Source: Bryopsis sp. KO-2023
Lineage: Eukaryota > Chlorophyta > Ulvophyceae > Bryopsidales > Bryopsidaceae
NCBI GenBank assembly: GCA_030272585.1
Contig: BSYQ01000004.1
Location: 2,852,001-2,916,000, forward strand
Length of the DNA: 64,000 bases
Direction of reading: 5' to 3'
Under the pieces are notes generated by a model that made no database searches, was not told the DNA's origin, and saw nothing but the letters and a program-made list of their open reading frames with translations. Both the position numbers and the translations under genes were made by a program. Of this stretch, positions 53,115 to 63,942 are shown piece after piece; positions within the stretch are counted from its first letter, which is position 1; each line of letters opens with the position of its first letter.

Positions 53115-55433
53115 CCGCTCTCCACAGGACAGGAGGGTGCGGCTGAGGCAGAAATCGCGTCGTTAGAACGAAGGGGAATAATTAAGGAGCTGTGCTGGGA
53201 TGAACGAGGATTATTCTCGCAGCCCTTGGTATTCCAAAAACCAGGGGGTACCTCGGTTCGCATAACCTTGGACTGCCGACGCGTTAATAAGCTCTTCCGA
53301 ACTTGGAAGACTCCTCTGACGCCGGTTAAAACGATTCTATCACGATTAAACCCTGAATACCGAGTCTTTTCAGTGGTAGATCTCAAAGATGGTTTTTTTA
53401 ACCTCGGGATTAGTGAAGAACTTAGTAACTATTTCTGTTTCAGTATGGGGAAGAGGCGGTACAAGTTCCAGAGGTTAGTACAAGGTTTTAATGGAAGCGC
53501 TTTGATATTCCATTCGATTGTGACACGTGTATTGGAGGAAGCACGCAAGATCTACCCCGATTTGGATGCTGAGGTTTACATCGATGATATAATCATCGGA
53601 GCTCGTAATGAGTGGGAACATGACAGGAAGTTACACGCCTTGTTTCGCATCTTGGATCAGTTCGGCTTTAAAGTGAAACAGGAAAAAGCTCAGCTAAAGA
53701 AGAGTCACGTCACTTTTCTGGGTTTCGAAGTATCTCATGGGACGGTCAGTCTGGATCCGTACTGCCAGAAGCTTCGGGAGGGATTACCTAGGATCCAAGG
53801 CCGAAAAACTCTACAACAGGCGCTTGGGATGTTAAACGTGGTAAAGGGACATGTTCCAGGGTTTGCGAGGAAAGTGCAAGACATGTACGAGGAGTTGTCG
53901 GCAGTAGGACGAGAAGCTGACTGGGAAATGGTGAACACGCGTTTTCAAGAAGTGGTGGTGGACGTGCTCAGCTCTGTGTACAACATGCGCATGCAACAGC
54001 CAGGGGCCGACTTTCAATTGTACACGGATTGGTCGTCAGCCGCCGGAGGGTATGCTTTAACACAAGGTGATCGACTTGTGTTTCTGGGTTCGCATCTCAA
54101 TCCCCCTAGTAAACGAGCTGTTTCTAGCTTCTTGGGAGAAGCGCAAACTATTGTTCGGGCACTAAAAAAGGTATCGTGGATTACGGGAGGAGGAAATGTC
54201 CAAGTTTTTACTGACTCAGAGGGTTCAGCGAAAAAGTTCAACTCAGGAAGCCTGACCGATGATACTGACTTACGAATGTTACGACTTCTAAGTTATATTA
54301 CGGGTAACTACACTATTGGGGGGAATTTGCATTTCACACACCTTCCAGGCAAGGTGAATGTTCTCGCGGACCTGTTATCGAGATGGGCAAGCGACGAGTC
54401 GAGTACTGGAGTCACGTTGTACAGGGCAGAAGAAGAGAAGACACAGCAGATGAACAGGATGCTCAAAGACGTGCACAAGGGACATTTCGGGGTGTCGAAA
54501 ATGCTGAAGATGTTACGGATGCAGGGCCAGAAGGTACCCAGGACGGCGGTTGAATCTTATGTGCACGCGTGCGTCGTTTGTCAGAAATACGAGCGACCAA
54601 AGGAAAAAGCTCCGTGGGGGGACACAAAACAAGGGATGTGGCCAGGGCAAGCAGTCAGCATGGATGTAGTGGGACCATTTCCGAAAGGAACTGACGGCTC
54701 CATCTATATGGTAACGACCATAGATCATTGTTCGCGCTTTGCGGAAGCCAAGCCAGTGCAATATGCTAATGCAGCCTCAGTTAGTCAGGCGTTGGAAGGG
54801 TGGATCCAGTCCCAGGGGCAACCCCAAGTGGTTATGACTGACAATGCTGCTGTGTTTACTTCGCGACGATTTGCTGAGGTCATGGAGAGATATGGAATCA
54901 AACATGAGTATGTGCCACCCTACTCCCACAAAAGTGCAGGGTTGATAGAGAGGTATCACCGGACTCTGGAGGACCGCATCAAGCGCATGGCAGATGAATC
55001 GATGATCACTGAGTGGCCATTACACGTGTCCGAAGCAGTCAGTTTAATTCAGAAGATGCCGCATGATGCTACTGGATACCCTCCCAGACAACTGATGAAA
55101 AAAAGGGACATATGGGATGAATTGATATCTGATGCTCAATGGAAGAATGATGTGAGCAAAGCTTGGTACAGGGATGCTCTGGGACGTCAGAAGCGGTTGA
55201 CTAAACAGCATTTCGTGGAAGAGAATTACAAGACTGGGCAGTGGGTCTGGTGTTGCGATCATACACGACAAAGGTCAGAGGGTGAGAAATTGAAGGCTTA
55301 TTGGTATGGGCCATGTCTGTTTGAGGGATATATTTCCAGGCATAGGTGTGTGGTCAATGACCCTGATCAGAGCAAGTTTTTGACTCATGTGGATTTTGTG
55401 AAGCCCTGTCGGTTGTCCATGTGGGAATACTGA
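53115..55433 (+). CDS. pol: Element 4 Pol: RT, RNase H, integrase
   Basis: An open frame directly after the TAG; the first ATG-led part is 53226-55433 (735 codons). RT motif VYIDDIII (about residue 117 of the ATG-led frame) replaces the usual LDD. RNase H begins LYTDWSSAAGGYAL. The integrase has an HHCC finger (KGHFGVSKMLKMLRMQG, ACVVCQKY) and D-D-E core (SMDVVGPFP, MTDNAAVF, AGLIERYH). No chromodomain. It differs clearly from the three chromoviruses, so it is a separate lineage. Confidence 0.88.
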   Translation, partial: PLSTGQEGAAEAEIASLERRGIIKELCWDERGLFSQPLVFQKPGGTSVRITLDCRRVNKLFRTWKTPLTPVKTILSRLNPEYRVFSVVDLKDGFFNLGISEELSNYFCFSMGKRRYKFQRLVQGFNGSALIFHSIVTRVLEEARKIYPDLDAEVYIDDIIIGARNEWEHDRKLHALFRILDQFGFKVKQEKAQLKKSHVTFLGFEVSHGTVSLDPYCQKLREGLPRIQGRKTLQQALGMLNVVKGHVPGFARKVQDMYEELSAVGREADWEMVNTRFQEVVVDVLSSVYNMRMQQPGADFQLYTDWSSAAGGYALTQGDRLVFLGSHLNPPSKRAVSSFLGEAQTIVRALKKVSWITGGGNVQVFTDSEGSAKKFNSGSLTDDTDLRMLRLLSYITGNYTIGGNLHFTHLPGKVNVLADLLSRWASDESSTGVTLYRAEEEKTQQMNRMLKDVHKGHFGVSKMLKMLRMQGQKVPRTAVESYVHACVVCQKYERPKEKAPWGDTKQGMWPGQAVSMDVVGPFPKGTDGSIYMVTTIDHCSRFAEAKPVQYANAASVSQALEGWIQSQGQPQVVMTDNAAVFTSRRFAEVMERYGIKHEYVPPYSHKSAGLIERYHRTLEDRIKRMADESMITEWPLHVSEAVSLIQKMPHDATGYPPRQLMKKRDIWDELISDAQWKNDVSKAWYRDALGRQKRLTKQHFVEENYKTGQWVWCCDHTRQRSEGEKLKAYWYGPCLFEGYISRHRCVVNDPDQSKFLTHVDFVKPCRLSMWEY

Positions 55434-55455
55434 TTTCGGTAGCGCAGTAGAAGCG

Positions 55456-55729
55456 TGTAAAGGAATGGAGGAATGGGCGAGGCATTTGAAGTGAAAAGTT
55501 GGGATAATGGTTAGGAGAAGTACGGGAATATATATTGTGAAGTAGCAGTACGGGGAAGGAGGTACTGGATGTAGTTCAGCGGTACAGGATGGGAATGGAT
55601 ATATATTGTTGGTGGAAAACAGTTGGATATGCTTGTAAGTCCTTGACGGCAGAGACCCTGTGTTCCTCGTGTGTATCACCCAGTTGTTTCTCGTATCAGA
55701 GAATCATTCCAAAGGTCAATATTACTATA
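55456..55729 (+). repeat. Element 4 3' LTR
   Basis: Same ends as the 5' LTR; followed by GTGTT. Confidence 0.92.
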
Positions 55730-55734
55730 GTGTT

Positions 55735-56047
55735 GTCATGTTTTCATTTTGGGGAAAGGTGTAATAAAAATGAGATTTTTGACGTTCACTCGGTAAGGAT
55801 TGCTTGGAGCAGAGAATCGATTCTGACTCGGAGTTTTGTCCCAAGATTTTGTGAATAGGGGACAACCCAAGTCATGTTTTGGACCCTCCCTTTTTATAGC
55901 CATTCACACGAGAACGTACCGCCAACCTATTACTTTGCTGGGGGTCTGCCACTAAAGACAGATTTCCCGACCAGTCACCAGGAAGATTTCGTGAACACGT
56001 GGGCACCTACGTAAATATCCACTGACGGAAATCTCACACGTTTTACG
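55735..56047. other. No gene recognised
   Basis: Host DNA after element 4. It contains a short CACGTTTTACG-type segment before the TATA box and no supported ORF. Confidence 0.5.
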
Positions 56048-56055
56048 TATAAAAA
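56048..56055 (+). promoter_or_regulatory. TATA box
   Basis: TATAAAAA, 85 nt upstream of the ATG at 56140, followed by a leader without upstream ATGs. Confidence 0.55.
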
Positions 56056-56139
56056 CACACAGCGCGAGCAAGGAAACGAAACACCTGCAACTATTGGCAA
56101 CTCTCGCCTTTCTTGCAACCAGACCGAGCACCCACAGCC

Positions 56140-56902
56140 ATGTCGAGCGGTATGAAAAACCTTCACAGCGTCACGGTTGTCTTCAAGGTTTTGCTAGGGT
56201 GTGAGCGAAAGATGCTGTTGTGTGTCGCAGATCAGAGCGTCGAGGTCATCTACCTCCGCCATCGCCTGAAAGCCCTCCGCCGAGACTTCAAGGAGCTCCA
56301 GGGGGCATTCGTGGCTCTCCGCCAGCGTGGGAACGGCGCCCACGCTCGCGTCGAGAGCTTCCTCTAGCGGATGCCGCCCACTCCCTCCCGCCGACCCAAG
56401 CCCACCCCCCCCTCCCGTTTCGTCCGATGGCTTCGTGCCATCTGCTGTCTCCCGCCCCTCCCCGAAGAGGAGGAGGTGTGACAGGGGGAAGGGTCTTGGC
56501 TCCTTGGAGTCGAGGCCCAAAGGTACGTAAGCGCATTTCACTTGGATTCAACCAACAACAATTCCGCGGAATACGCGTATGTCCGCAGAAACTCGACGTT
56601 GCACTTCACTTTCCTGATACCCTTACTCCGCAGGGTCCCGTCGTTTGTCGCTGGTGTTGGGTTCCAATAGGAGCTGTGAAATTTTGGAGATTTCCTTGCT
56701 GCCAGAGATTCTGTCACACTTTCGTTTCTTTTCGTTCGAGGAGCGAAAGCTGAGTGAGGAGTGGTGTTTCTTTTCGACAGGCGGGGAAACATTCTCCTCA
56801 CCCCGACCACCTCCATCAGCGAGCCCTCCACCCCCATCACCACCGCCGTCGAGCCCTCGCCCAGCCACTTGGGGGCTTGAATTTTTTTTTATTTTCAAAT
56901 AG
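56140..56902 (+). pseudogene. Short two-exon ORF and out-of-frame F-box-like segment
   Basis: ATG 56140 with exons 56140-56149 and 56231-56367 (GT-AG) gives 48 residues (VEVIYLRHRLKALRRDFKEL), then TAG. From about 56275 the +1 frame is open and coding-like: proline-rich, SPKRRRCDRG (NLS-like), a GTACGT donor after 56520. It then joins in phase at the AG before 56634 to ISLLPEILSHFRFFSFEER, which fits the F-box pattern LPxEIL..IF..L. A one-base shift near 56330 would connect the two. Either an F-box gene with a frameshift, or overlapping ORFs; the F-box call rests on this motif alone. Confidence 0.4.
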
Positions 56903-57831
56903 GGGACAGTAATGGGGTAAACTTGCGAAAGACAAGTTTTTAAAACTTTTTTGAATAATTTATAAGTGAATTTTTTTTCCAAAGGTCCTGTTGAGCATAT
57001 GTTTTTGGAGTTCTTGAATAAACTTCATGTTAGGATAATCCAGCATTGACAGTTTCCTGCAGCCAATCACCATTGCCAGACCCACATTTCACCGCATCGA
57101 CGACTTCCATCAGACGTTTCGCAGTCATGGACGGGAAATTTCTGATCTCATGTGACCCCTGGCATTGAGCCAAGCACAACAACTCTTCTTGAACTTCCTG
57201 GAAACATCAGTGGTCATTGCTGAAGATTTGAAGCCGATTCGGTTGATAGAGGGTGATGGCTCTCTTTTGCTGTGGGTTGTAATTATGATTATGATTTATG
57301 ATTTATGAAGCCGATTCGGTTGTCAGTCAGGGGAGCAGCCCTGAGATTTCTCTCCTTTCTCTCGAGGGTGTACCAAAAAAAAAAGGTACATTAAGATGAC
57401 TTGAAGTCATTTCTAAAGTTTCAAAGCAAAATTTTCTTCACAAGCTCGGAAATCATTGCTCCCAGATTGACATATGCGTCTAGTGATCGGTCACGTGTCA
57501 AAGCAGCTGCCACTGGCTCTGTCAGACCCATCGCCACATTCACCATCCAGAACCATCGCATTCTCTGCCTCCTCTTGCAGGTTGTCCAGAAACTGATACG
57601 ACTCTTTGCTCACCAGATCTATCAACAGCCAAACAAGAAGGACCAATTGGTCCTTGCAAGGAAAAAAAAAAGGGTTGCGGAATCCACAGCCCATCCACCT
57701 TAGTTTTTTTTAAGAAACCGAAAATCGAATGGGGGTTGGTCTGTGGCCCATAGTTCCCTTCAACAAAAACTTACAGATTACATATAGAGTATAATTCTGA
57801 TATATATGCAGCGATGGGCTGGGCTGGGCTG
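56903..57831. other. No gene recognised
   Basis: Contains a duplicated GAAGCCGATTCGGTTG (about 57230 and 57307) separated by GATTATGATTTATG repeats. A + frame at 57401-57703 has no supporting features. Confidence 0.45.
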
Positions 57832-57911
57832 GATGAGTTTGGCATCTCATACAAAATCTCATTTTTTGCATGTGAGTTTCAAATTGGGTTTTCATCAGGC
57901 TGACTAATATG

Positions 57912-57931
57912 ATATATATATATATATATAT
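57912..57931. repeat. (TA)n microsatellite
   Basis: Counterpart of the shorter run at about 8289-8300 in the left arm. Confidence 0.85.
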
Positions 57932-58089
57932 TATGCAATAGCATTCCTGGATGCACTCGCTAGGAAATTGGGATCGTTGGGATTCTGAAACTGCAAAATG
58001 CAAGATTGGTCTATTTGAGTAACTCCAAAACACACTGAGAAACATTTTTCACTGTCCAAAACATTTTTACAAATCCAAATTTTGGACTG

Positions 58090-59330
58090 TTTTAACCACC
58101 CCCTTTTGGCCCCCTCACTGATCCTCCCACACCCTGCCCATTTTTGGGTTGATCGCTGCCGACCTCATTAAAATAGAGGTTGGTTGCGATCCACCGTCCA
58201 GTTCCTCGTGCTTTTTTTAATCCAGGGAGGTGAGGGAGACTAGGGGGTGGCCCATCAAAACAACAAAAACCCAAATTTTGTCCGTACTATCATCTTCATA
58301 GAAAAAGTATCACTCCTGTCAATTTTTTCCCATCAATTACCCCATTCCTGTACTCCCCCTCTTTTTGAAAACTGAGGCTTTTCTCAAAACACCAGCCCAT
58401 TCTTTTTTCTTCTGATCCTCATCATTCAATTCTGTTCCAACTTAAATTTTTCTTTTTTTCTGGTCCCCATCACTGGCCCCCCAAAAACCTTTCCACCACC
58501 AGTTTTGGGTTTTGAGTCGACCACTGTCGACCTCATTCAAATAGAGGTTGGTGGTCATGCACCTTACACTGATATTTTTTGGGTGGGCAAAAAAAAGCCC
58601 TTGTATTCCACTTGAAAAAAGTCAAGTGTAAATATATGCCATTCCATTTTATGGACCAGTGAAATCCACCTGTTAAAACCCAGATTCACTCTTGAAAACC
58701 ACACACCTTCAAACAGTGATTTTTTTTTCACTCCAAATGTATCCAAAGCCCTGCTCATAAATTCCCCAGGCCAGCAAACCCCTCACTGAAAAAAGGAATC
58801 AAACCATCCCAACCTGTTGTGTTCTCCTCCGCTTCCCCCCGAAACCTTTCTCAACCACCCATGTTGAGGTGGGGCTGCCCAGTCCATCACCGCCGACCTC
58901 ATCTAAATAGAGGTTGGTGGTCATGCACCTGACACTTTCTTTTTTAGGTTTTGGAGGGAAGAAAAAGAAATTCTATCTTTATGAAATAGAATGTCCGAGA
59001 AGTTTATTTTATTTGTTCCTTAATCCCCACTTCAATTCTGCTCTCTCTTTTTGCCAGTTTATTCCTTTTTTTTCCCTTCATACACCTTTTTTTCGGGGGT
59101 TCCCATGGTTCCATAAAAATTCCCAGAACCTTTTTTGCTTGTCCATTCATAAACCTGATTTTTTTTTTTCGTTCTCCACCAAAATTCCCAGAATCTTTTT
59201 TTTTCCAAATGCAACCTGTTTCGTTGCCCAACCACTTCCCCCCATTACCCAATTGACCACCCATGTTTGAGGTGGAGATTCTGGTCGATCACCGCCGACC
59301 TCATCCAAACAGAGGTTGGTGGTAATTGTC
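58090..59330 (+). repeat. Right-arm array of two-hairpin units
   Basis: Units with main stems near 58150, 58520, 58888 and 59283 (spacing about 365-395 bp), sense on +. The best stems are GATCGCTGCCGACCTC with GAGGTTGGTTGCGATC (58150) and ATCACCGCCGACCTC with GAGGTTGGTGGT (59283), with loops ATTAAAATA and ATCCAAACA. Each is preceded by a CCACCCATG..GAGGTGG-type hairpin. Confidence 0.7.
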
Positions 59331-59484
59331 CAATATTTTTTCTGGGTTTCAAGGGGGAAGAAAAAATCCCCAAAAAAGTATCCTTTTTTTTCTGTGCCGT
59401 AAAATCCAATATTTCCCTACCATATCGTTCAAGCCCATCCGCTGCATCCATCAAGAATTCAATGAAAAATAAACAATAAAGAAT

Positions 59485-59670
59485 TTGCTGCCCATGAATA
59501 AAGAATCAATCAATCTGCTGCCCATCAATAAAAAATAAAGAATCTGCTGCCCATGAATAAAAAATAAAAGAATTTGCTGCCCATGAATAAAAAATCTGCT
59601 GCCCATCAATAAAAAAATAAAAAATCCACTGCATCCATAAAAAATTTGCTGCCCATCAATAAAAAATAAG
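59485..59670. repeat. A/T-rich short repeat, right arm
   Basis: Six or more copies of CTGCCCATSAATAAAAAAT-type units with AAGAATCTG joints. Confidence 0.8.
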
Positions 59671-59904
59671 GAATCTGCCGAATCCAAGAATCGAAAATCA
59701 AAAATAAAGATTAATGTTTTGCATGCATCAAAAGAATAAATAATTCGCTGCCTCCAAATATCAAAAATAAAGAATCGCATGCAAAAAAAAAAATAAACAA
59801 TAAGAAATCACAGCCATGTGTTGATCTCCAACACATAATTGTCCTCCACTGATTTCCCTCACAATCCGCACTTTTTCTCCGCTGTGATCTTCTCCTCCAA
59901 CGCT

Positions 59905-60080
59905 CCGATCCATCAATCCACTAGCCCATCCATTCAATCCACCATCCCATCCATTCAATCCACTCTGATCCACCAGCCCATCCATTCAATCCAATCCGAT
60001 CCACCATCACATTCATTCAATCCAATCCGATCCATTCTGATCCACTCCGATCCATCACTCTGATCCACCAGCCCATCCAA
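59905..60080. repeat. 31-bp minisatellite, right arm
   Basis: CCATCCATTCAATCCA and CTCTGATCCACCAGCC units, the reverse complement of the left-arm array but with fewer copies. Confidence 0.85.
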
Positions 60081-60497
60081 AGTATCTATATATTCTCCCC
60101 CCCGTTCTTGGACCCAGGTTGACAAAATTATCCCATTTTTTTTTTTTTTTCATTCTTTACAGTGGTACCATTGGTTAATTACGTATGACTCGATTACTCC
60201 CCCCCATTTTTTTGGTCCCCAAAGCAACTGACAGACGTTGCTTTGGGTCTTTTTCTTTTTAGTTTTTTTTTTTTTGGTTTTTTTTTTTTTTTCCCCCCCT
60301 CTAAGTCTGCCCCCTCCCCGATCATGAACCTACACACGTAAGCCCACGATCTTCTTTTTTGGGTGAATGATTCTTTTTTGTTTTTGTTTTTTTTTTTTTT
60401 TTCAGTTTTTCTTTTTTTTTGGAATCATTTTTTTTTTTTTTTTTTTTTCACCTCAAAGAAAAAAAACCCTCCCCCTAACTATATCTTTTTTTTTTTT

Positions 60498-63400
60498 TTA
60501 ACATTCTTGGGATTTATAATCCCATACTGGCCCCCAGTAATATCCAGTCAGCGTGAGTGCTAACTGGATATTAATCTGCCTGGGGGCCAGTGATACCTTG
60601 CGCCTCTTCGCTTTCCTTGACCCCCGAGGAGCAAGGACAGCGAATTCTCTGGAGGCCTTCCTCTTGTCGCCCGCGTGTGGAACGCTCAGATCTGAAAAAA
60701 AAACAAAAAAACCAGGTTTATACCTTTTTTTATATATTATTTAAGAAAGCTATTTTTTCCAGAAAAGAATACAAATACAATTTTATATTTATATATATAT
60801 AAATGAATGATGGACTGTTTAATTAACATTAGGCAGATTTGCCCAACAAAGGCTGTCTTAGGCCAAGCCCTTTGAGAAAAACTTTAGCTTCATATATTCA
60901 CTTTCCACAGGTGCCTCCACAGTAGCATCTAAAATAAAGCAAACCTAGCAGAAATCCCATTTGAAACTGCCCAGTGCCCTCTGGAAACAAAAACTGCAAA
61001 AATTCAATGTTGAAGAACAACCGTAATGGACTTACCCGCGTCCGTGATCATGGGGGTGGGGAGAGGGGTGAAGTCAAATTCCAAATCTGCACATACACAC
61101 ATATTTAGCAGCCAGCTCAGCAAAAAAAAAAGGGTAAACACATATTTATTTTCTGTGGCAGTATATTGTTGAAACCTTTGGGAATCGAACCCAAACACCT
61201 TTTGGTTTCAATCTTGATGTCTAGTCGGCTAAGGAATTCGGATAAGCAATTTTTTTGGGGATTACCCAGATCAGCGTTCCGGTCAGCGATTTTTCTTATT
61301 GCTGCTTGGGTAGAGAGCCAATATAACATTATCATCATACGGAGGCTTATTTCTGAGTCAGCCTATGAGATTTTTCCAGCTTTTAAATCATTCTCACCAT
61401 TATCAACTTCCATCCGATCATCGAGCACTTGGGGGACTTGAGGGACGGAGACAGGGGCAGGGACAGGGACAGGGACAGGGACGGAGACGGGGACTTGAGG
61501 AACAGAAACAGAAACGGGAACAGGGATAGGAACGCGGACAACATTTTTTTTCTTCTTTAAATCTGCTCCTAAAACACACACACACAAACACATTCAGCAA
61601 TTAAACACTGCACAAGGAATGCTTGAAAAATGACATTTCGGATAAAAATCAAAGAAAGGGAGGGAGGGGGCTGCACTCAGGAGAAAAAAAAAATGAAAAA
61701 TCCAGAGTGAGAATTAGAGATGACTTACCATGTTGACTCCCGATCGGCATTGCACCTCCTTGGAAAGGAATCCAGGTTTGTCCGGCACTAGGATCCGCAT
61801 GTTTTCCATCAGTTTGGGTGTTTGGAGCATTTGTTTGGTGCGAGGATGGTGCTGGAGCTGATCTTGTTTCTTGTTGGCTTGTTTTGACCCTCAGCCTACA
61901 TGGATGCAGTCCAGTTGTCAACATCAAAAAACACACATTAAACACAAGAGAAATGACAGTGGAAAAACATGGAGCTTTCAACCTAGATGAGTAATTATAT
62001 TCCACTCTGAAATAGAAAAATGTGAGCATAAAAGAGGACAACAGTGGCAATTTCTGGGTTTATTTTCCACATACCTTTTCTTTTTGGGCATGCTTTCATT
62101 CGACGACACCACAGCTAGAAGTTTTCCAACAGCGGCACTCTGCTCAACAACATTGCTTCCTGGAACAGCCTGTGGAAACTGGGGTCCTTGCACCTGATCT
62201 GTTTTTTCCTTGGCTTGAGTGGCAGACGATTTGGCAACACGGACAGTCTTTCGCTTCTCCACAACTGGGATGGACATCTCGACAACATTGCTTCCTCCAG
62301 GCACATCTGAAAGAAAAAAAATTAAAAAAATATAATTTCAGTATTTCAGTGTTGAATCTGAAAGGGTAAAAGCATTCTGGGGAGAGAAAATTGAGGGGGA
62401 CTGTTTTTGTGGGCTTCTTTACACAAAAAAAAAATTATGGTTTTCTGCTGGAGGGCATATATTTCCCTACTTCAGGTATTTTTATTTCATGTGACACACA
62501 AAATCATCATGATTAACATTATTACGCTTCAGAAAACAGGTTTAACAAAAGGTTATTAAAAGCAAACAACTTTACCTGCAGTAATTTTGACGTTGGAATC
62601 TCCAACTTTTGCAGAGTTGAACCGGAAATGGACTTTCACTTCGCCCTTGTCGTCCGATTTCATGACTTCCCTTCCCAACAGAAAGCTCCGACTACCTGAA
62701 TAGACATTTCCAGAAAAATTATAAGTGACAAATCAAGACTGATTTTTCTTCTTCAAAAATGTGAAATGGGGGGCGGGGCAAAGGGGTAAATATCTGAAAT
62801 GCATACATATGATTCTCACAGAAATTCAACAATATGCAAAAGACTTGTTTTCTTTTCACTCTGATTTTTTTTTTGGTGCCGTTAAGAGTTCTGGCCTCAC
62901 CATCCGCACATCCTTGAGAGCCCATGACTTCAGCTTGGTTTGCTTTCCCATGATCAGCCAAAATTGTGACCGTCACTGGCACCCCGTCGACTTGATCACC
63001 ACCAAGCGCAATGATGGTCTTGACTTCAAACTCCTCCCCGATTCGTGTCAGTTTAGGAGCCGAGGATGTCAAGGACAATGGAAGGCCCTGGCTGACCTCC
63101 CCTTCACCCCCACCAGCACCACCAACACCATGAGAAGCAGCAGCAGCATCGCCAGCACCATCTTTAGCACCAGCAACATCAGCAGCACCAGTAGCACCAG
63201 CGGCACCATCAGAAGCAGTTCCCCCTGCGACAGAAATCAGCACATTCTCTCGAACCCTGTTTTTTTTTTCTTAAAACACTAGCTGCAATAAATCACAAAG
63301 TAGCCACAAATAATTCTGCAGAATTGGCAATGGGTGATGTTCAATTATATATATGTAATTAGATCACGCAATACCGCCGGTGTCCATTCTTGATTGGTGT

Positions 63401-63942
63401 TGAGAATCGAAAACAACCTAGCCTAATCAAAAAAAGTGATACCTGGTGCTGGCAAGTAAACTCGCAGCCCCACAACTGTGCAGCCGGGTTAAACATCTCA
63501 TTTGGAATATCGAGGTCAACACTTGCTTGTGGAATTCCCAGCAAGCAATTCTCAAGCAGAGTTTGCAAAAAACAAAGCAACTGATGTGTGCTTTTTTTTC
63601 AGGTGTTGTATTTTTATTTTTGAAGGCAAAATTTTCTCGACGATCTGTTAAGTTGTTTTCATTTTGTTCCACACTTGAAATCAGTCTTGGCTACATTCAA
63701 GGCATGTCAAGATTTTCTGTTTATTTCTTTTCCTCCTTTTTATATTTCAGCAGGATGTTTTTTCTTACCATCGAAAGCATAGTAGTTCTCGACTACTCTT
63801 TCCCAATCGAAGGCACGTGCAGGCGGGGTGGAGGGAGTTCTCGGAGTTTGGGGACCATCAGCACCAGCATCACCGCCAGCATCACCGTCAGCTTTGCCAT
63901 CACCACCAGAAGTAGCGACACCATCACCAGGAGCAGAGCCCC
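60498..63942 (-). CDS. Gene B: paralogue of gene A, 5' end beyond the window
   Basis: Minus-strand exons 63942-63769, 63224-62880, 62695-62576, 62306-62075, 62006-61983 (24-nt microexon), 61895-61729, 61562-61398, 61086-61036 and 60691-60498 (stop TAA). Phases are kept across all junctions, leaving 489 residues. Domain order is the same as gene A: FDWERVVENYYAFDG, Gly/Ala linker, Big_1-like segment (GVPVTVTILADHG, KGEVKVHFRF), basic and VEYNYS parts, Val-Pro repeats, and a C-terminus with RKAKRRKV. Exons differ in length by multiples of three only (for example +21 nt in 62306-62075). One donor is GC (62879-62878) where gene A has GT. Gene B is convergent with gene A. Function not recognised. 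Confidence 0.75.
60527..60590 (-). other. Long stem-loop overlapping the last coding exon of gene B
   Basis: Outer stem CTGGCCCCCAG (60527-60537 with 60580-60590), a 6-nt bulge at 60574-60579, a 15-bp inner stem (60538-60552 with 60559-60573) and a 6-nt loop at 60553-60558. The layout is the same as 5584-5647, with compensatory base changes. Confidence 0.85.

Larger units (their letters stand above)
40492..55729 (+). mobile_element. Element 4: older Ty3/gypsy retrotransposon with nested insertions
   Basis: LTRs 40492-40762 (271 bp) and 55456-55729 (274 bp) are flanked by GTGTT (40487-40491, 55730-55734). They differ by at least one substitution and a 3-bp indel. The primer-binding site TGGTTTCGGAGC (40763-40774) directly follows the 5' LTR. 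Its gag hosts chromovirus 3 and its pol region hosts a TA MITE. Without them it is about 5.7 kb. No chromodomain or zinc knuckle seen. Confidence 0.93.
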
